From the NCBI GenBank assembly GCA_031976175.1, contig DALYLR010000012.1:23676-87675 (forward strand): a stretch of 64,000 nt of DNA, read 5' to 3'. The first letter of the stretch is position 1, and each line of letters begins with the position of its first letter. The DNA is from DMER01 sp003451645. GTDB taxonomy: Bacteria > Pseudomonadota > Alphaproteobacteria > Micropepsales > Micropepsaceae. A model generated the notes under the pieces. The model searched no databases. It was not told the origin of the DNA and saw only the letters and a list, made by a program, of their open reading frames with translations. Below are positions 8,363 to 16,709 of the stretch, piece after piece. The position numbers were made by a program, and so were the translations under genes.

Positions 8363-8875
8363 TTATTCCTTGTCGATTTCGTCCTTGTCTATCACGTCCG
8401 AGAGGTCATCGTCCTCATCTTCCAAATCTTCGATCAGCGTGTCGTCTTCATCGTCGTCGACGACATCTTCCTCATCCTCGATATCGTCGACCTCGACCTC
8501 GTCACCCTCGGGCTTAGGGTCGTCGGTGTCCTCTGCATCTTCATCGGTCACAAGAACTTCGTCCGGGACCTTGTCTTCGTCGATTACAACCTCTTCGATT
8601 TCTTCTTCAGCGGTCTCTTCCTCGCTGACCGCCTCTTGATCCTCGTTTTCGTCTTCGTCGTCGCGTTCGACGACATCCTCTTCGGCCGCCATGGCAGCTT
8701 CAGCGGCACGCGGATCCTTTGCGGCCGCGCCGCGCGGCCGCCTGGCTCTCAGCAGCATCTCCGGCTGAAAGCTGAACGCGCATTTGGGACATTGGATTGG
8801 GCGCTTGTTCAAGTCATAAAACTTGGCGCCACAGCTTGGACAGACGCGCTTTGCGCCCAAATCGGCGTGGGGCAA
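8363..8875 (-). CDS. TIGR02300 (FYDLN acid) family protein
   Basis: The 170-residue protein begins with a small zinc-ribbon module: CPSCGAKFYDLNK, then CPKC, so four Cys can bind one metal ion. It continues as a very acidic low-complexity tail (about residues 60-170) made mostly of Glu and Asp. This FYDLN-acid architecture is typical of a family found almost only in alphaproteobacteria, usually divergent from aroA as here. The function is unknown. The start is TTG at 8875: it gives the family N-terminus (ADLGAKRVCPSCG) and an in-frame TGA lies three codons upstream, so no longer start exists. AGGA lies about 12 bases ahead. Confidence 0.9.
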   Translation of the reverse strand: MPHADLGAKRVCPSCGAKFYDLNKRPIQCPKCAFSFQPEMLLRARRPRGAAAKDPRAAEAAMAAEEDVVERDDEDENEDQEAVSEEETAEEEIEEVVIDEDKVPDEVLVTDEDAEDTDDPKPEGDEVEVDDIEDEEDVVDDDEDDTLIEDLEDEDDDLSDVIDKDEIDKE

Positions 8876-9014
8876 GGAAGTTCAAGGTCCTATTTGTTAT
8901 TGATCTCCACCGGAAATGGCAGAAATAAGTCGCGTCGTTTGCCATGTCAGCGCGCCACTGTCAAAAAGAAGATGCATTCCAACCGGTCTCTCAGCGGAAA
9001 GGCAGCTATCCACC

Positions 9015-10370
9015 GTGTCCAACTTGCCCCGTCCCACGCCCATGACGGCCCATCCGTCTCCCGCTTTGCAGGGACATGCGCGCCCACCTGGGGATAAGTC
9101 CATCTCCCATCGCGCGCTAATTTTCGGTGCCCTGGCCGTTGGGCGAACGACTATTGACGGGTTGCTTGAGGGCGAGGATGTTCTGAATACCGCGCGCAGC
9201 TTGCGGCTTTTGGGGGCTGACATCCAGAAGAGCGGACCGCCTGGTGAATGGGTCATCGAGGGCGTGGGCGTTGGGGGATTCCGGGAGCCTGACCAGGTCT
9301 TGGACCATGGAAATTCGGGAACCGGCGTGCGCCTTATGATGGGCGCAGTCGCGACAACTCCCATTGCCGCGACATTCACCGGCGATGCTTCGCTGAACCG
9401 GCGGCCGATGGGACGCGTGTTGGAGCCATTGTCCCTCTTTGGGACATCCACCTTGGGCCGGGCCGGGCAATTGCTTCCGCTTACCCTGCAAGGCGTGCAG
9501 GCGCGACGCCCTGCTGAGTTCACGATGACGGTCCCTTCGGCCCAGGTGAAATCCGCATTCCTGCTGGCGGCGCTGAATGCGCCAGGCCGCTCCCGGCTCA
9601 TTGAGCGCGAGGCAACCCGCGACCACACTGAGAAAATGTTGAAAGCCTTTGGCGCCGATGTCAGCGTCGCATTAGACAGCGACGGCCGCAGCGTTATCGA
9701 TCTGGTCGGGCAGCCGGAGTTGCGCCCCCGTCATGTGGTGGTGCCAGCAGACCCTTCGTCAGCGGCGTTCATCGTGGTTGCGGCGCTTCTCACCCCGGGC
9801 TCCAAGGTCACGATCAGCAATGTCTTGATGAGCCCGACTCGCTCGGGCCTGTACGCCACCTTGCAAGAGATGGGCGCCCGCCTGACTATCCGCGATCTGC
9901 GTGAGGAGGGTGGTGAGCCCATTGGCACTATTGATGCCGAGTATTCTGACTTGACGGCCATTCGTGTACCCGCGGACCGCGCGCCAAGCATGATCGATGA
10001 GTATCCAATCCTTTCGATTGCCGCCGCCAACGCGATAGGCCGCATGCGCATGGAGGGTCTTGCCGAGTTACGCGTTAAGGAAAGCGACCGGCTTGCGGCC
10101 GTTGAGGCTGGCCTCACAGCAATTGGCGTGCGCTGTGCGGCAGACAAGGACACTCTTGAGGTGAATGGATGCGGCCCGGGCGCGGTTCCCGGTGGCGGAC
10201 TAGTGCGCACCCAGATGGACCACAGGATCGCCATGGCGTTTCTGATCGCGGGGCTCAGCGCGCGCGCCGCAGTGCCGGTCGACGATACCAGCATGATTGC
10301 AACCAGCTTTCCCGAGTTTGTGCCCTTGATGCGGCGCCTGGGCGCAAGGATTGAGGCGGCGCCCGCATGA
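9015..10370 (+). CDS. aroA: 3-phosphoshikimate 1-carboxyvinyltransferase (EPSP synthase)
   Basis: It joins shikimate-3-phosphate and phosphoenolpyruvate to make EPSP, step six of the route to chorismate, which feeds the trp and pab genes also in this window. Diagnostic stretches are PGDKSISHRALIFGALAVG near the N-terminus, LDHGNSGTGVRLMMG, NRRPMGRVLEPL, the LRVKESDRLAAVEAGL motif and the DHRIAMAFLIAGL motif. The NSGTGVRL form (Ala-type glycine replacement) suggests the class II, glyphosate-tolerant group, which is an inference. The frame is open from 8916. I prefer GTG 9015, 11 bases after GGAAAGG; ATG 9042 is an alternative that removes nine residues. It overlaps cmk by 4 bases (ATGA). Confidence 0.95.
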   Translation: MSNLPRPTPMTAHPSPALQGHARPPGDKSISHRALIFGALAVGRTTIDGLLEGEDVLNTARSLRLLGADIQKSGPPGEWVIEGVGVGGFREPDQVLDHGNSGTGVRLMMGAVATTPIAATFTGDASLNRRPMGRVLEPLSLFGTSTLGRAGQLLPLTLQGVQARRPAEFTMTVPSAQVKSAFLLAALNAPGRSRLIEREATRDHTEKMLKAFGADVSVALDSDGRSVIDLVGQPELRPRHVVVPADPSSAAFIVVAALLTPGSKVTISNVLMSPTRSGLYATLQEMGARLTIRDLREEGGEPIGTIDAEYSDLTAIRVPADRAPSMIDEYPILSIAAANAIGRMRMEGLAELRVKESDRLAAVEAGLTAIGVRCAADKDTLEVNGCGPGAVPGGGLVRTQMDHRIAMAFLIAGLSARAAVPVDDTSMIATSFPEFVPLMRRLGARIEAAPA

Positions 10371-11026
10371 CACGGCCTTATGTCGTCGCCATTGACGGGC
10401 CTGCGGCGTCGGGCAAGGGTACGTTAGCCAAAAGGGTCGCCGAGGCGTTTGAATTTGCCTATCTTGATACCGGGTCGCTTTACAGGGCGGTCGGTGTTGC
10501 CACATTGCGGACTGGCGGCGACCCTGCTCACCCCCAAGACGCCCTGCACTCAGCGCTGTCGTTTGACCTTAACCTTGTTAACGATCCAGCCATCCGCTCC
10601 CGCGCGGCAGGTGAGGCCGCAAGCCAAGTGGCGGCCCATCCCGGCGTGCGAGATGCCTTGCTCGCTTTTCAACGGGATTTCAGCCGGGTCCCTCCGGGCG
10701 GCGCGCCTGGTGCGGTGCTCGATGGGCGGGATATCGGCACAGTTGTATGCCCAAATGCTCACGTAAAGCTCTTCGTGACCGCCTCAAGTGAGGCGCGCGC
10801 GCACCGGCGTTGGCTTGAACTGCGCCGCCAAGGCGAAGCGGTTGAGGAGGCCCAAGTCCTTCAGGACATTCGCAACCGGGACGCCCGAGACGCGGGCCGG
10901 GCTTCGGCGCCCATGAAGATCGCCGATGATGCGCTCTTGCTGGACACGACTGAATTGAGTATAGAAGAAGCGGTTTCAAGTGCTATTGCGCTTGTCGCCA
11001 ACGCTTTGCGTCTTCAGCCAAAGTGA
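10367..11026 (+). CDS. cmk: Cytidylate kinase
   Basis: The 219-residue enzyme phosphorylates CMP and dCMP with ATP. The P-loop is GPAASGKGTLAKRVA at residues 11-25, followed by the substrate motif YLDTGSLYRAV. Further conserved blocks are VLDGRDIGTVVCPNA (LDGRDIGT) and IRNRDARDAGR. The ATG overlaps the aroA stop (ATGA), implying translational coupling. rpsA follows after about 260 bases and a hairpin, which is the common proteobacterial aroA-cmk-rpsA order. Confidence 0.96.
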   Translation: MTRPYVVAIDGPAASGKGTLAKRVAEAFEFAYLDTGSLYRAVGVATLRTGGDPAHPQDALHSALSFDLNLVNDPAIRSRAAGEAASQVAAHPGVRDALLAFQRDFSRVPPGGAPGAVLDGRDIGTVVCPNAHVKLFVTASSEARAHRRWLELRRQGEAVEEAQVLQDIRNRDARDAGRASAPMKIADDALLLDTTELSIEEAVSSAIALVANALRLQPK

Positions 11027-11030
11027 TGCC

Positions 11031-11076
11031 GCGTCCGCAGATGGGGGGAACTCCTGCGGCGCGCTTTTCGTTTTGG
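11031..11076 (+). terminator. Hairpin downstream of cmk, possible terminator or attenuator ahead of rpsA
   Basis: CCGCAG (about 11035-11040) pairs with CTGCGG (11054-11059); a further short GCG/CGC pairing lies outside it across one mismatch. The stem is followed by GCGCTTTTCGTTTT, a broken T tract. It starts 5 bases after the cmk stop. It could end the aroA-cmk transcript or reduce read-through into rpsA. Confidence 0.45.
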
Positions 11077-11288
11077 GGCATGAGTTGCGATGAGGTCCGT
11101 GGACACCATGGGGTCTTTCGTAAATCTGCAAGGCTGACGAAGGTCTGCTCAATCTGGGCGGCGCAGTGTGTGTCCTTCAACCTTGAGGGTTCGCCAAGGG
11201 CTATCCGCGATGCGGATGATGCCCGGCAAGCCTAGACCGCCGGAGAAAACCGGTTGGCATGTAACGTGATTTGGAGACTCTGTTTCGA
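11077..11288 (+). promoter_or_regulatory. rpsA leader and promoter region
   Basis: Between the cmk hairpin and the rpsA start are about 210 bases without a supported gene (an open frame at 11023-11235 has no ribosome site or family resemblance). In other proteobacteria the rpsA leader carries the promoter and an S1 autoregulatory structure, so this is the expected place for both. I cannot define -35/-10 boxes with confidence. Confidence 0.35.
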
Positions 11289-13019
11289 ATGGCTCGTTCT
11301 GTCCGCGCGCGCATGGCGCCGCATTTGGCTAATCTGCCGCCTGCAAAAGAAGACTTCGCGGCACTTCTCGATGAAAGCTTGCAAGTTCAAGGCCTTCAAG
11401 AAGGCAATGTCGTCACGGGCCGCATCGTGGCGATTGAAAACGACTATGCTGTTATCGATGTCGGTCTTAAGACGGAAGGCAAAATCCAACTCAAGGAATT
11501 CGGACCTGCCGGCGTCGCCAAGCCCATCGCGGTCGGCGACAATGTTGAGGTCTATCTGGAGCGCGTTGAAAACGCTCTGGGCGAGGCCGTGCTTTCGCGC
11601 GAGAAGGCGCGGCGCGAGGAATCCTGGACCCGCCTGGAGCGGGCGTCCACCGACAAGATCCGCGTCATGGGCGTGATCTTTGGCCGTGTCAAAGGCGGCT
11701 TTACCGTCGATCTCGACGGCGCTGTCGCCTTCCTGCCCGGCAGCCAGGTCGATATCCGGCCCGTGCGCGATGTCGGCCCCCTCATGAATAAGCCTGAGCC
11801 GTTCCTCATCCTGAAAATGGATAAACGGCGTGGCAATATCGTTGTGTCGCGCCGTGCCGTGCTCGAAGAGAGCCGCGCCGAGCAGCGCAATGAACTCGTC
11901 GCCAATCTCAAGGAAGGTCAGATCATCGAAGGCGTGGTCAAGAACATCACCGATTACGGCGCGTTCGTCGATCTGGGCGGCGTTGATGGTCTGTTGCACG
12001 TGACCGATATCGCTTGGCGCCGTGTCAATCATCCCTCAGAGGTCTTGTCCATCGGACAGTCGCTGAAAGTGCAGGTCATCAAGGTCAATCCGGACACTCA
12101 GCGCATCAGCCTCGGCATGAAGCAGCTGATGAGCGATCCTTGGGATGGCGTTGCAGCCAAATATCCCTCTGGCGGCAAATTCAATGGCCGTATCACCAAC
12201 ATTACCGACTACGGCGCCTTTGTGGAGCTCGAGCCGGGTGTGGAGGGCTTGGTGCACGTGTCCGAGATGTCCTGGGTCAAGAAGAACGTCCATCCGGGCA
12301 AGATCGTCTCCACCAGCCAAGAGGTCGAAGTCATCGTGCTTGAGGTCGATCAATCCAAGCGGCGCATCAGCTTAGGCCTCAAGCAAACCATGGAAAATCC
12401 ATGGGTGGCCTTTGCCGAGAAGCACCCGATTGGCTCGATCATCGAGGGCGAAATCAAGAACATGACCGAGTTCGGTCTGTTCATTGGCCTGGAAGGCGAG
12501 ATCGACGGCATGGCGCATTTGTCCGATTTGGATTGGACGATGCCCGGCGAAGAAGCGATCAAGAACTTCAAGAAGGGCGACATGGTGCGCGCCTCGGTGC
12601 AGGATATCGATGTCGAGAAAGAGCGGATCAGCTTGTCCATCAAGCACGCCCTCAACGACCCGATGGAATCGCTTGGCGATATCAAGAAGGGTGACGTGGT
12701 CACCGCAACTGTCCTTGAAGTTAGCGACGCGGGTATCGAAGTGAGCGTTGGACAGGACGGGCTTAAGGCCTTTATCCGCCGCGCTGAGCTCTCACGCGAC
12801 AAGTCCGAGCAGCGTCCTGAGAAATACTCGGTCGGCGATAAGGTCGATGCGCGGGTAACCAATCTCGACAAGACCTCGCGCAAGATCATGCTGTCGATCA
12901 AGGCGCGTGAGATCGCTGAGGAGAAAGAGGCCGTTGCACAGTACGGCTCGTCCGATGCTGGTGCCTCGCTCGGCGACATTCTGGGTGCCGCTTTGAAGCG
13001 CAATCAGGACAAGAAGTAA
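11289..13019 (+). CDS. rpsA: 30S ribosomal protein S1
   Basis: The 576-residue protein consists of tandem S1/OB-fold RNA-binding repeats. Repeats are recognisable by GNVVTGRIVAIENDYAVIDVGLKTEG, IEGVVKNITDYGAFVDLGGVDGLLH, FNGRITNITDYGAFVELEPGVEGLVH and IEGEIKNMTEFGLFIGLEGEIDGMAH, with two more degenerate copies at the ends. S1 binds mRNA leaders and brings them to the 30S subunit. Start choice: the frame opens at a TTG (11271), but ATG 11289 is preceded by GGAGA and fits; ATG 11313 would place the start nearer the family N-terminus (KEDFAALLDES). A strong terminator follows the stop. In many relatives ihfB comes next; here two genes intervene. Confidence 0.97.
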   Translation: MARSVRARMAPHLANLPPAKEDFAALLDESLQVQGLQEGNVVTGRIVAIENDYAVIDVGLKTEGKIQLKEFGPAGVAKPIAVGDNVEVYLERVENALGEAVLSREKARREESWTRLERASTDKIRVMGVIFGRVKGGFTVDLDGAVAFLPGSQVDIRPVRDVGPLMNKPEPFLILKMDKRRGNIVVSRRAVLEESRAEQRNELVANLKEGQIIEGVVKNITDYGAFVDLGGVDGLLHVTDIAWRRVNHPSEVLSIGQSLKVQVIKVNPDTQRISLGMKQLMSDPWDGVAAKYPSGGKFNGRITNITDYGAFVELEPGVEGLVHVSEMSWVKKNVHPGKIVSTSQEVEVIVLEVDQSKRRISLGLKQTMENPWVAFAEKHPIGSIIEGEIKNMTEFGLFIGLEGEIDGMAHLSDLDWTMPGEEAIKNFKKGDMVRASVQDIDVEKERISLSIKHALNDPMESLGDIKKGDVVTATVLEVSDAGIEVSVGQDGLKAFIRRAELSRDKSEQRPEKYSVGDKVDARVTNLDKTSRKIMLSIKAREIAEEKEAVAQYGSSDAGASLGDILGAALKRNQDKK

Positions 13020-13044
13020 AACGCTCATTACTCGAGCAATCCCA

Positions 13045-13077
13045 AGGGGCGGTCCAATGGGCCGCCCTTATCTTTTT
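13045..13077 (+). terminator. Rho-independent terminator after rpsA
   Basis: GGGCGGTCC (13047-13055) pairs with GGGCCGCCC (13059-13067), including one G-T wobble, around the short loop AAT, and is followed by TTATCTTTTT. It lies 27 bases after the rpsA stop. Confidence 0.85.
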
Positions 13078-13146
13078 CATGATGCGCTGGTTGTTACGGC
13101 AAAGTCGCGTTATAAAGTCGTGGGGAAGTTTGCAGGGGGACTGTCG

Positions 13147-13722
13147 ATGAAAGCGGCACTGATTGCGCCAATCTGTCTTGTGGCTGGGCTTAATGTTGCG
13201 TTGGCGCAAGGGCCTGCCGCCGATCCGTCGAAGGCACCGCCCCCCGCCCCGCCACCCATTAAATTCACTGCCGACGAGTGCGGCGTCTGGGACCGGGAAA
13301 AGGCCTTTGCACAGACCATCGAGAAAAAAGACCGAGCGGCCTTTGAGGCCATGCTTCATCCCAGCGCCGTGTTCAGCGCTGCTACGCCCGGTCAGCTGCG
13401 CGGCCGCGCCGAGATTTTAGAGTCTTGGGCGCCCCTGTTGGACGGCAAGGACTTGGTCTTGCGCTGGCACCCTGAGTTCGTGTCGATCGCGGCGGGGCAG
13501 AACATCGCGGTATCCCGCGGTCCCTTCACGCTCGAAAACAAGGCGGCCAAAAAGGAAGAGCGCTTTGTAGTGGGCGAGTTCGTCACGGTCTGGGTGCGCG
13601 ATACGCCCAAGGGGCCATGGCTTGCGCTCTATGATGGTCTGGGTTCGCCACCCTCGCCTATCGCCGATGAGAAGGAGTTCCGGGCGTTCTTCACAGGGCT
13701 GCCCAAAACCTGCCCGAAATAG
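13147..13722 (+). CDS. Secreted SnoaL/NTF2-like (DUF4440-type) protein
   Basis: This 191-residue protein starts with a signal peptide (MKAALIAPICLVAGLNVALA, likely cleavage before Gln21), then a Pro/Ala-rich linker. From about residue 45 an NTF2-like fold is suggested: WDREKAFAQTIEKKDRAAFEAMLHPSAVF, a RGRAEILESW helix, HPEFVSIAAGQNIAVSRGPF and a strand with FVTVWVRDTPKGPWLALYDGLG. Members of this superfamily bind or isomerise small hydrophobic molecules, or have no known role. ATG 13147 has AGGGGG eight bases upstream; the longer frame to 13057 runs into the rpsA terminator. It precedes the P450 gene by 68 bases, so a related role in oxidation of a hydrophobic substrate is possible but unproven. 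Confidence 0.75.
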   Translation: MKAALIAPICLVAGLNVALAQGPAADPSKAPPPAPPPIKFTADECGVWDREKAFAQTIEKKDRAAFEAMLHPSAVFSAATPGQLRGRAEILESWAPLLDGKDLVLRWHPEFVSIAAGQNIAVSRGPFTLENKAAKKEERFVVGEFVTVWVRDTPKGPWLALYDGLGSPPSPIADEKEFRAFFTGLPKTCPK

Positions 13723-13746
13723 ACCTTGAAAGAGCGGCGCTTGAGA

Positions 13747-13780
13747 CCCAGTTTCCCGGTATCACAGACCGCAACTGGGG
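13747..13780 (+). promoter_or_regulatory. Inverted repeat just upstream of the P450 start
   Basis: CCCAGTT (13747-13753) pairs with AACTGGG (13773-13779), with an inner CGGT/ACCG pair (13757-13760/13768-13771). The right arm contains GGGG (13777-13780), the best ribosome-binding candidate for the P450 ATG at 13791. The hairpin could mask that site or act as a weak terminator of the upstream gene; it has no T tract. Confidence 0.45.
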
Positions 13781-13790
13781 TTCATCGTTT

Positions 13791-15113
13791 ATGCATTTGA
13801 TCAGCCATACTGCGGTCGAAGGCCGCAAAGGCCCAACCTACGCGCCAATTTTCCCACTTCCCGGCGGCGAGCCACTCTATGCGATCACGACCTTTCGCAA
13901 TGGTCCGCCGCATGAGGAGTTCGCGCGGTTGCGGCGGGCCGCGCCCATTTCCTGGCAGGAAGAGCCGATTTCCGGCGCAGGCTTTTGGGCCCTCACGCGC
14001 TATGACGATGTCATGCAGGTCAATCCGGATGCGGAGACGTTTTCCTCCCAGCGCGGCGGCATCTTGATGTCCGCTGGCCGGCCGGAAATGCGCCATCCGC
14101 TTCTCTATCGCGCCTCCATGGATACCATGATTAACATGGACAATCCCTGGCATTTTCAGCTGCGCCGGGAACACATGCCCTATTTCACGCCGGCCTATCT
14201 CAACAATCTGAAGGAGCGGATCGCCGCGGAAGTCACACGCCTGTTGGATGGGATCGAGGGAAAGGCGACCACGGACCTGGTTGAGGATTTCTCCGCCCGG
14301 CTACCGCTCTTCACACTGTGCGAAATCCTCGGCGTGCCTGAGGGCGACCGCGACAAATTCCTGACCTGGATGCACTACCTCGAACAGGCCCAGCATCTGG
14401 TGGTGCAACAAGCGCAAGGCACCTTGGCGATTGATGAAAAGCTCATGGCCTTCATTGGGGCCTTCAATGACAACGTGGCTGAGATGTTCGCCTATGGGCA
14501 GGCCATGCTGCACAAGCGGCGCGCGGACCCGCAAGCCGACCTGATGAGTGCGATAGCCCGCGCGCAGATCGATGGGCATTTGCTATCAGACGAATATCTC
14601 GACGGGTCCTGGCTGCTCATCGTCTTTGCGGGCAATGATACAACGCGAAACACCTTGTCCGGCACGATGAAATTGCTTACCGAATTTGGCGATCAGAAGC
14701 AAAGGCTGCTCCACGACCCTTCTCTCATTCCCGGTGCGGTCGACGAGTTCATCCGCATGGTGTCGCCGGTGATCTATATGCGGCGCACTGCCACGAAGGA
14801 TACTGTGGTCGGCGGCCAAAAGATCGCCGAGGGCGAGAAGGTGATCATGTATTACGGCGCGGCAAACCGCGATCCGTCCGTCTTTCCCGATCCTGATCAG
14901 CTGGATGTTACGAGGGCGAACGCGAGCAAGCATCTGGCGTTTGGCTATGGACCGCATGTGTGCTTGGGCAAGCGCGTGGCACAAATCCAACTGGAGGAGG
15001 CCTACCGGCAGATATTGAACCGGTTCCCGGCTATGCGTTGGACCGGCGAGATAGAGGTTGCCCCCAATAACTTCGTCTACGCTATCAGCAAGCTGGGTGT
15101 TCAGGTCCGATAG
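13791..15113 (+). CDS. Cytochrome P450 (soluble bacterial type)
   Basis: The 440-residue soluble P450 has every diagnostic element. The I-helix oxygen-activation motif is FAGNDTTRNTLSG. The K-helix ExxR is EFIR, followed by SPVIYMRRTATKD. The haem-binding loop is FGYGPHVCLGKRVA, with Cys391 as the axial thiolate. The AGNDTTRN I-helix resembles the CYP125/CYP142/CYP124-like terpenoid, sterol and fatty-acid hydroxylases; that grouping is an inference from memory. It needs an electron chain. A putidaredoxin-type ferredoxin and its FAD reductase lie 16 kb away (31111-32696) and are natural candidates. It sits with a SnoaL-like gene between rpsA and ihfB, a place where these two housekeeping genes are usually neighbours. 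Confidence 0.95.
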   Translation: MHLISHTAVEGRKGPTYAPIFPLPGGEPLYAITTFRNGPPHEEFARLRRAAPISWQEEPISGAGFWALTRYDDVMQVNPDAETFSSQRGGILMSAGRPEMRHPLLYRASMDTMINMDNPWHFQLRREHMPYFTPAYLNNLKERIAAEVTRLLDGIEGKATTDLVEDFSARLPLFTLCEILGVPEGDRDKFLTWMHYLEQAQHLVVQQAQGTLAIDEKLMAFIGAFNDNVAEMFAYGQAMLHKRRADPQADLMSAIARAQIDGHLLSDEYLDGSWLLIVFAGNDTTRNTLSGTMKLLTEFGDQKQRLLHDPSLIPGAVDEFIRMVSPVIYMRRTATKDTVVGGQKIAEGEKVIMYYGAANRDPSVFPDPDQLDVTRANASKHLAFGYGPHVCLGKRVAQIQLEEAYRQILNRFPAMRWTGEIEVAPNNFVYAISKLGVQVR

Positions 15114-15249
15114 GCCCGCCGGAGAGGGCTCAGGCCTGAAAATCCTAGGGTTGGTAACTACTTAGCCCCCTTGACGGGGGTGGCTGAGGCTTGGCAGCCT
15201 TGGAGGGGACAGACTCAAACTGTAAGTTCCCTCTTCCGCACGGCCCCTA
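15114..15249 (+). promoter_or_regulatory. ihfB upstream region with short hairpin
   Basis: A 136-base gap. CCCCC (15166-15170) and GGGGG (15176-15180) form a small stem around TTGAC, without a T tract, so it may end the P450 transcript only weakly. The ihfB promoter should lie here or just after the stem. Confidence 0.35.
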
Positions 15250-15549
15250 ATGATCAAATCAGAACTGGTGCAGCAACTGGCCGATCAGAACCCGCATCTC
15301 TATCAGCGGGACATTGAGCTGATTGTGGCCACGATCTTTGAGGAGATCACGCAAGCCTTGTCGCGGGGCGACCGGGTTGAGCTGCGCGGTTTTGGCGCCT
15401 TTTCCGTGAAATCCAGACCCGCCCGGACCGGGCGCAACCCGCGGACCGGCGCGCCCGTGCAAGTGCTTGAAAAACACGTGCCATTCTTTAAGACGGGCAA
15501 GGAATTGCGTGAGCGCCTCAATCCGGGTCTTGCCGACCAAGAGGATTGA
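15250..15549 (+). CDS. ihfB: Integration host factor subunit beta
   Basis: The 99-residue DNA-bending protein of the HU/IHF family starts with MIKSELVQQLADQNPHLYQRDIE. It has the beta-arm signature GFGAFSVKSRPARTGRNPRTGAPVQV, whose Pro intercalates in DNA. Residues such as VPFFKTGKELRERLN complete the fold. With IhfA (not in the window) it bends DNA at sites that assist sigma-54 activators, recombination and replication. lapA follows 27 bases later on the same strand. Confidence 0.95.
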   Translation: MIKSELVQQLADQNPHLYQRDIELIVATIFEEITQALSRGDRVELRGFGAFSVKSRPARTGRNPRTGAPVQVLEKHVPFFKTGKELRERLNPGLADQED

Positions 15550-15576
15550 GCGCCCCGCTGACAGGAGCGATGCGTT

Positions 15577-15939
15577 ATGGCCAAGATCGTGCGTGGGCTC
15601 ATTTTCTGGCCGCTTTTGATTCTGTTTGTGGTTCTGGCCATTGCCAATCAGTCCTTGGTGCAGATCAGTTTCGACCCGTTCAATGGCGACAAGCCCACGT
15701 TCGCCATCACGCTGCCCGTGTTTGTTGTACTGCTTGCCGGGCTGGCGTTAGGGATTTTGCTGGGAGGCCTGTCGACTTGGGCCGATCAGGGGCATTGGCG
15801 AAGGGCCGCCCGCCAGTATCAAAAGCGCGTGCAAGCCTTGGAAGCCCAAGCGGCCGCCACCGTCATGCCCTCCCCCACTCTGGCGCCCTCCGCGTCGCAG
15901 ACCGCCAATGTGAAAGGCGCGCTGACCGTTGTGCGCTAG
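15577..15939 (+). CDS. lapA: LapA family (DUF1049) inner-membrane protein
   Basis: The 120-residue protein has two hydrophobic helices, about residues 6-26 (IFWPLLILFVVLAIANQS) and 45-66 (ITLPVFVVLLAGLALGILLGGL), joined by a short loop containing VQISFDPF. A cytoplasmic tail with a short amphipathic coil (RRAARQYQKRVQALEAQ) follows. This is the DUF1049/LapA plan: in enterobacteria LapA works with LapB in controlling LPS synthesis through LpxC turnover. LapB is not seen here. The ihfB-lapA-pyrF order is common in proteobacteria. The C-terminal 30 residues are Pro/Ser/Ala-rich and probably disordered. Confidence 0.8.
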   Translation: MAKIVRGLIFWPLLILFVVLAIANQSLVQISFDPFNGDKPTFAITLPVFVVLLAGLALGILLGGLSTWADQGHWRRAARQYQKRVQALEAQAAATVMPSPTLAPSASQTANVKGALTVVR

Positions 15940-15989
15940 CCCCTCTTTGGACTTTGCCCCTGCCACCGATTGCGCTAAGCCGGTGAGAG

Positions 15990-16709
15990 ATGATTAAGCC
16001 CTTCCAAAACCCCGTCTTCGCGGCCCTCGATGTCGCAACCTTGTCCGAGGCGCAAGCCTTGGCCCGATCCCTCAAGGCCCATTGCGGCGGTCTCAAACTG
16101 GGACTTGAGTTCTTCAGTGCTGAGGGGGCGGACGGGCTGCGCGCGATGGTTGACGAAGGCCTGCCAGTGTTTGCCGACCTCAAATTTCACGACATCCCCA
16201 ACACCGTTGCGGGCGCGGTGCGGGCGATTTCGCGGATCGGCGTGACAATCGTGAATGTGCATGCCGCAGGCGGCGTTGCCATGATGGAGGCCGCACGAAA
16301 GGCAGCAGAGGATGCCGCGGGACCTTCGCGTCCGTTGGTCATTGGCGTCACTGTCCTCACCAGTTTAGATGAGGACGATCTACGCAGCGTTGGCGTTAAC
16401 AGCCCGGTCCGCGATCAAGTCTTGCGCCTAGCCGGCCTCGCGCAACGCGCAGGGCTCGATGGTGTCGTGTGCAGCCCGCACGAAATCACGGCTTTGCGCC
16501 AGGCCATGGGTCCTTCCTTCAAGCTCATTGTTCCAGGGTTACGGCCACAAGGCGCCGACGTCTCTGATCAGAAGCGCGTCATGACACCGGAGGACGCCTA
16601 TCGTCTGGGGGCGGACGTTCTGGTCATAGGACGCCCCATCACTGCTGCGGCGGACCCGGCGCGCGCCGCCGCACAGATTGCGCAGTCATTAGCGAGCCTG
16701 GCCGCATGA
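15990..16709 (+). CDS. pyrF: Orotidine 5'-phosphate decarboxylase
   Basis: This 239-residue TIM-barrel enzyme turns OMP into UMP, the last step of pyrimidine synthesis. The active-site motif FADLKFHDIPNTV holds the Asp-Lys-Asp array. An N-terminal ALDV strand, NVHAAGG, and the phosphate-binding PGLRPQGAD near the C-terminus with VIGRPITAAADP complete the signature. The stop overlaps the trpF start (ATGA). The pyrF-trpF link is typical of alphaproteobacteria. Confidence 0.97.
   Translation: MIKPFQNPVFAALDVATLSEAQALARSLKAHCGGLKLGLEFFSAEGADGLRAMVDEGLPVFADLKFHDIPNTVAGAVRAISRIGVTIVNVHAAGGVAMMEAARKAAEDAAGPSRPLVIGVTVLTSLDEDDLRSVGVNSPVRDQVLRLAGLAQRAGLDGVVCSPHEITALRQAMGPSFKLIVPGLRPQGADVSDQKRVMTPEDAYRLGADVLVIGRPITAAADPARAAAQIAQSLASLAA

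Noticed and set aside
15166..15180. Strong terminator of the P450 gene
   Set aside because: The stem is only five base pairs and no T tract follows; kept only as part of the ihfB upstream region.
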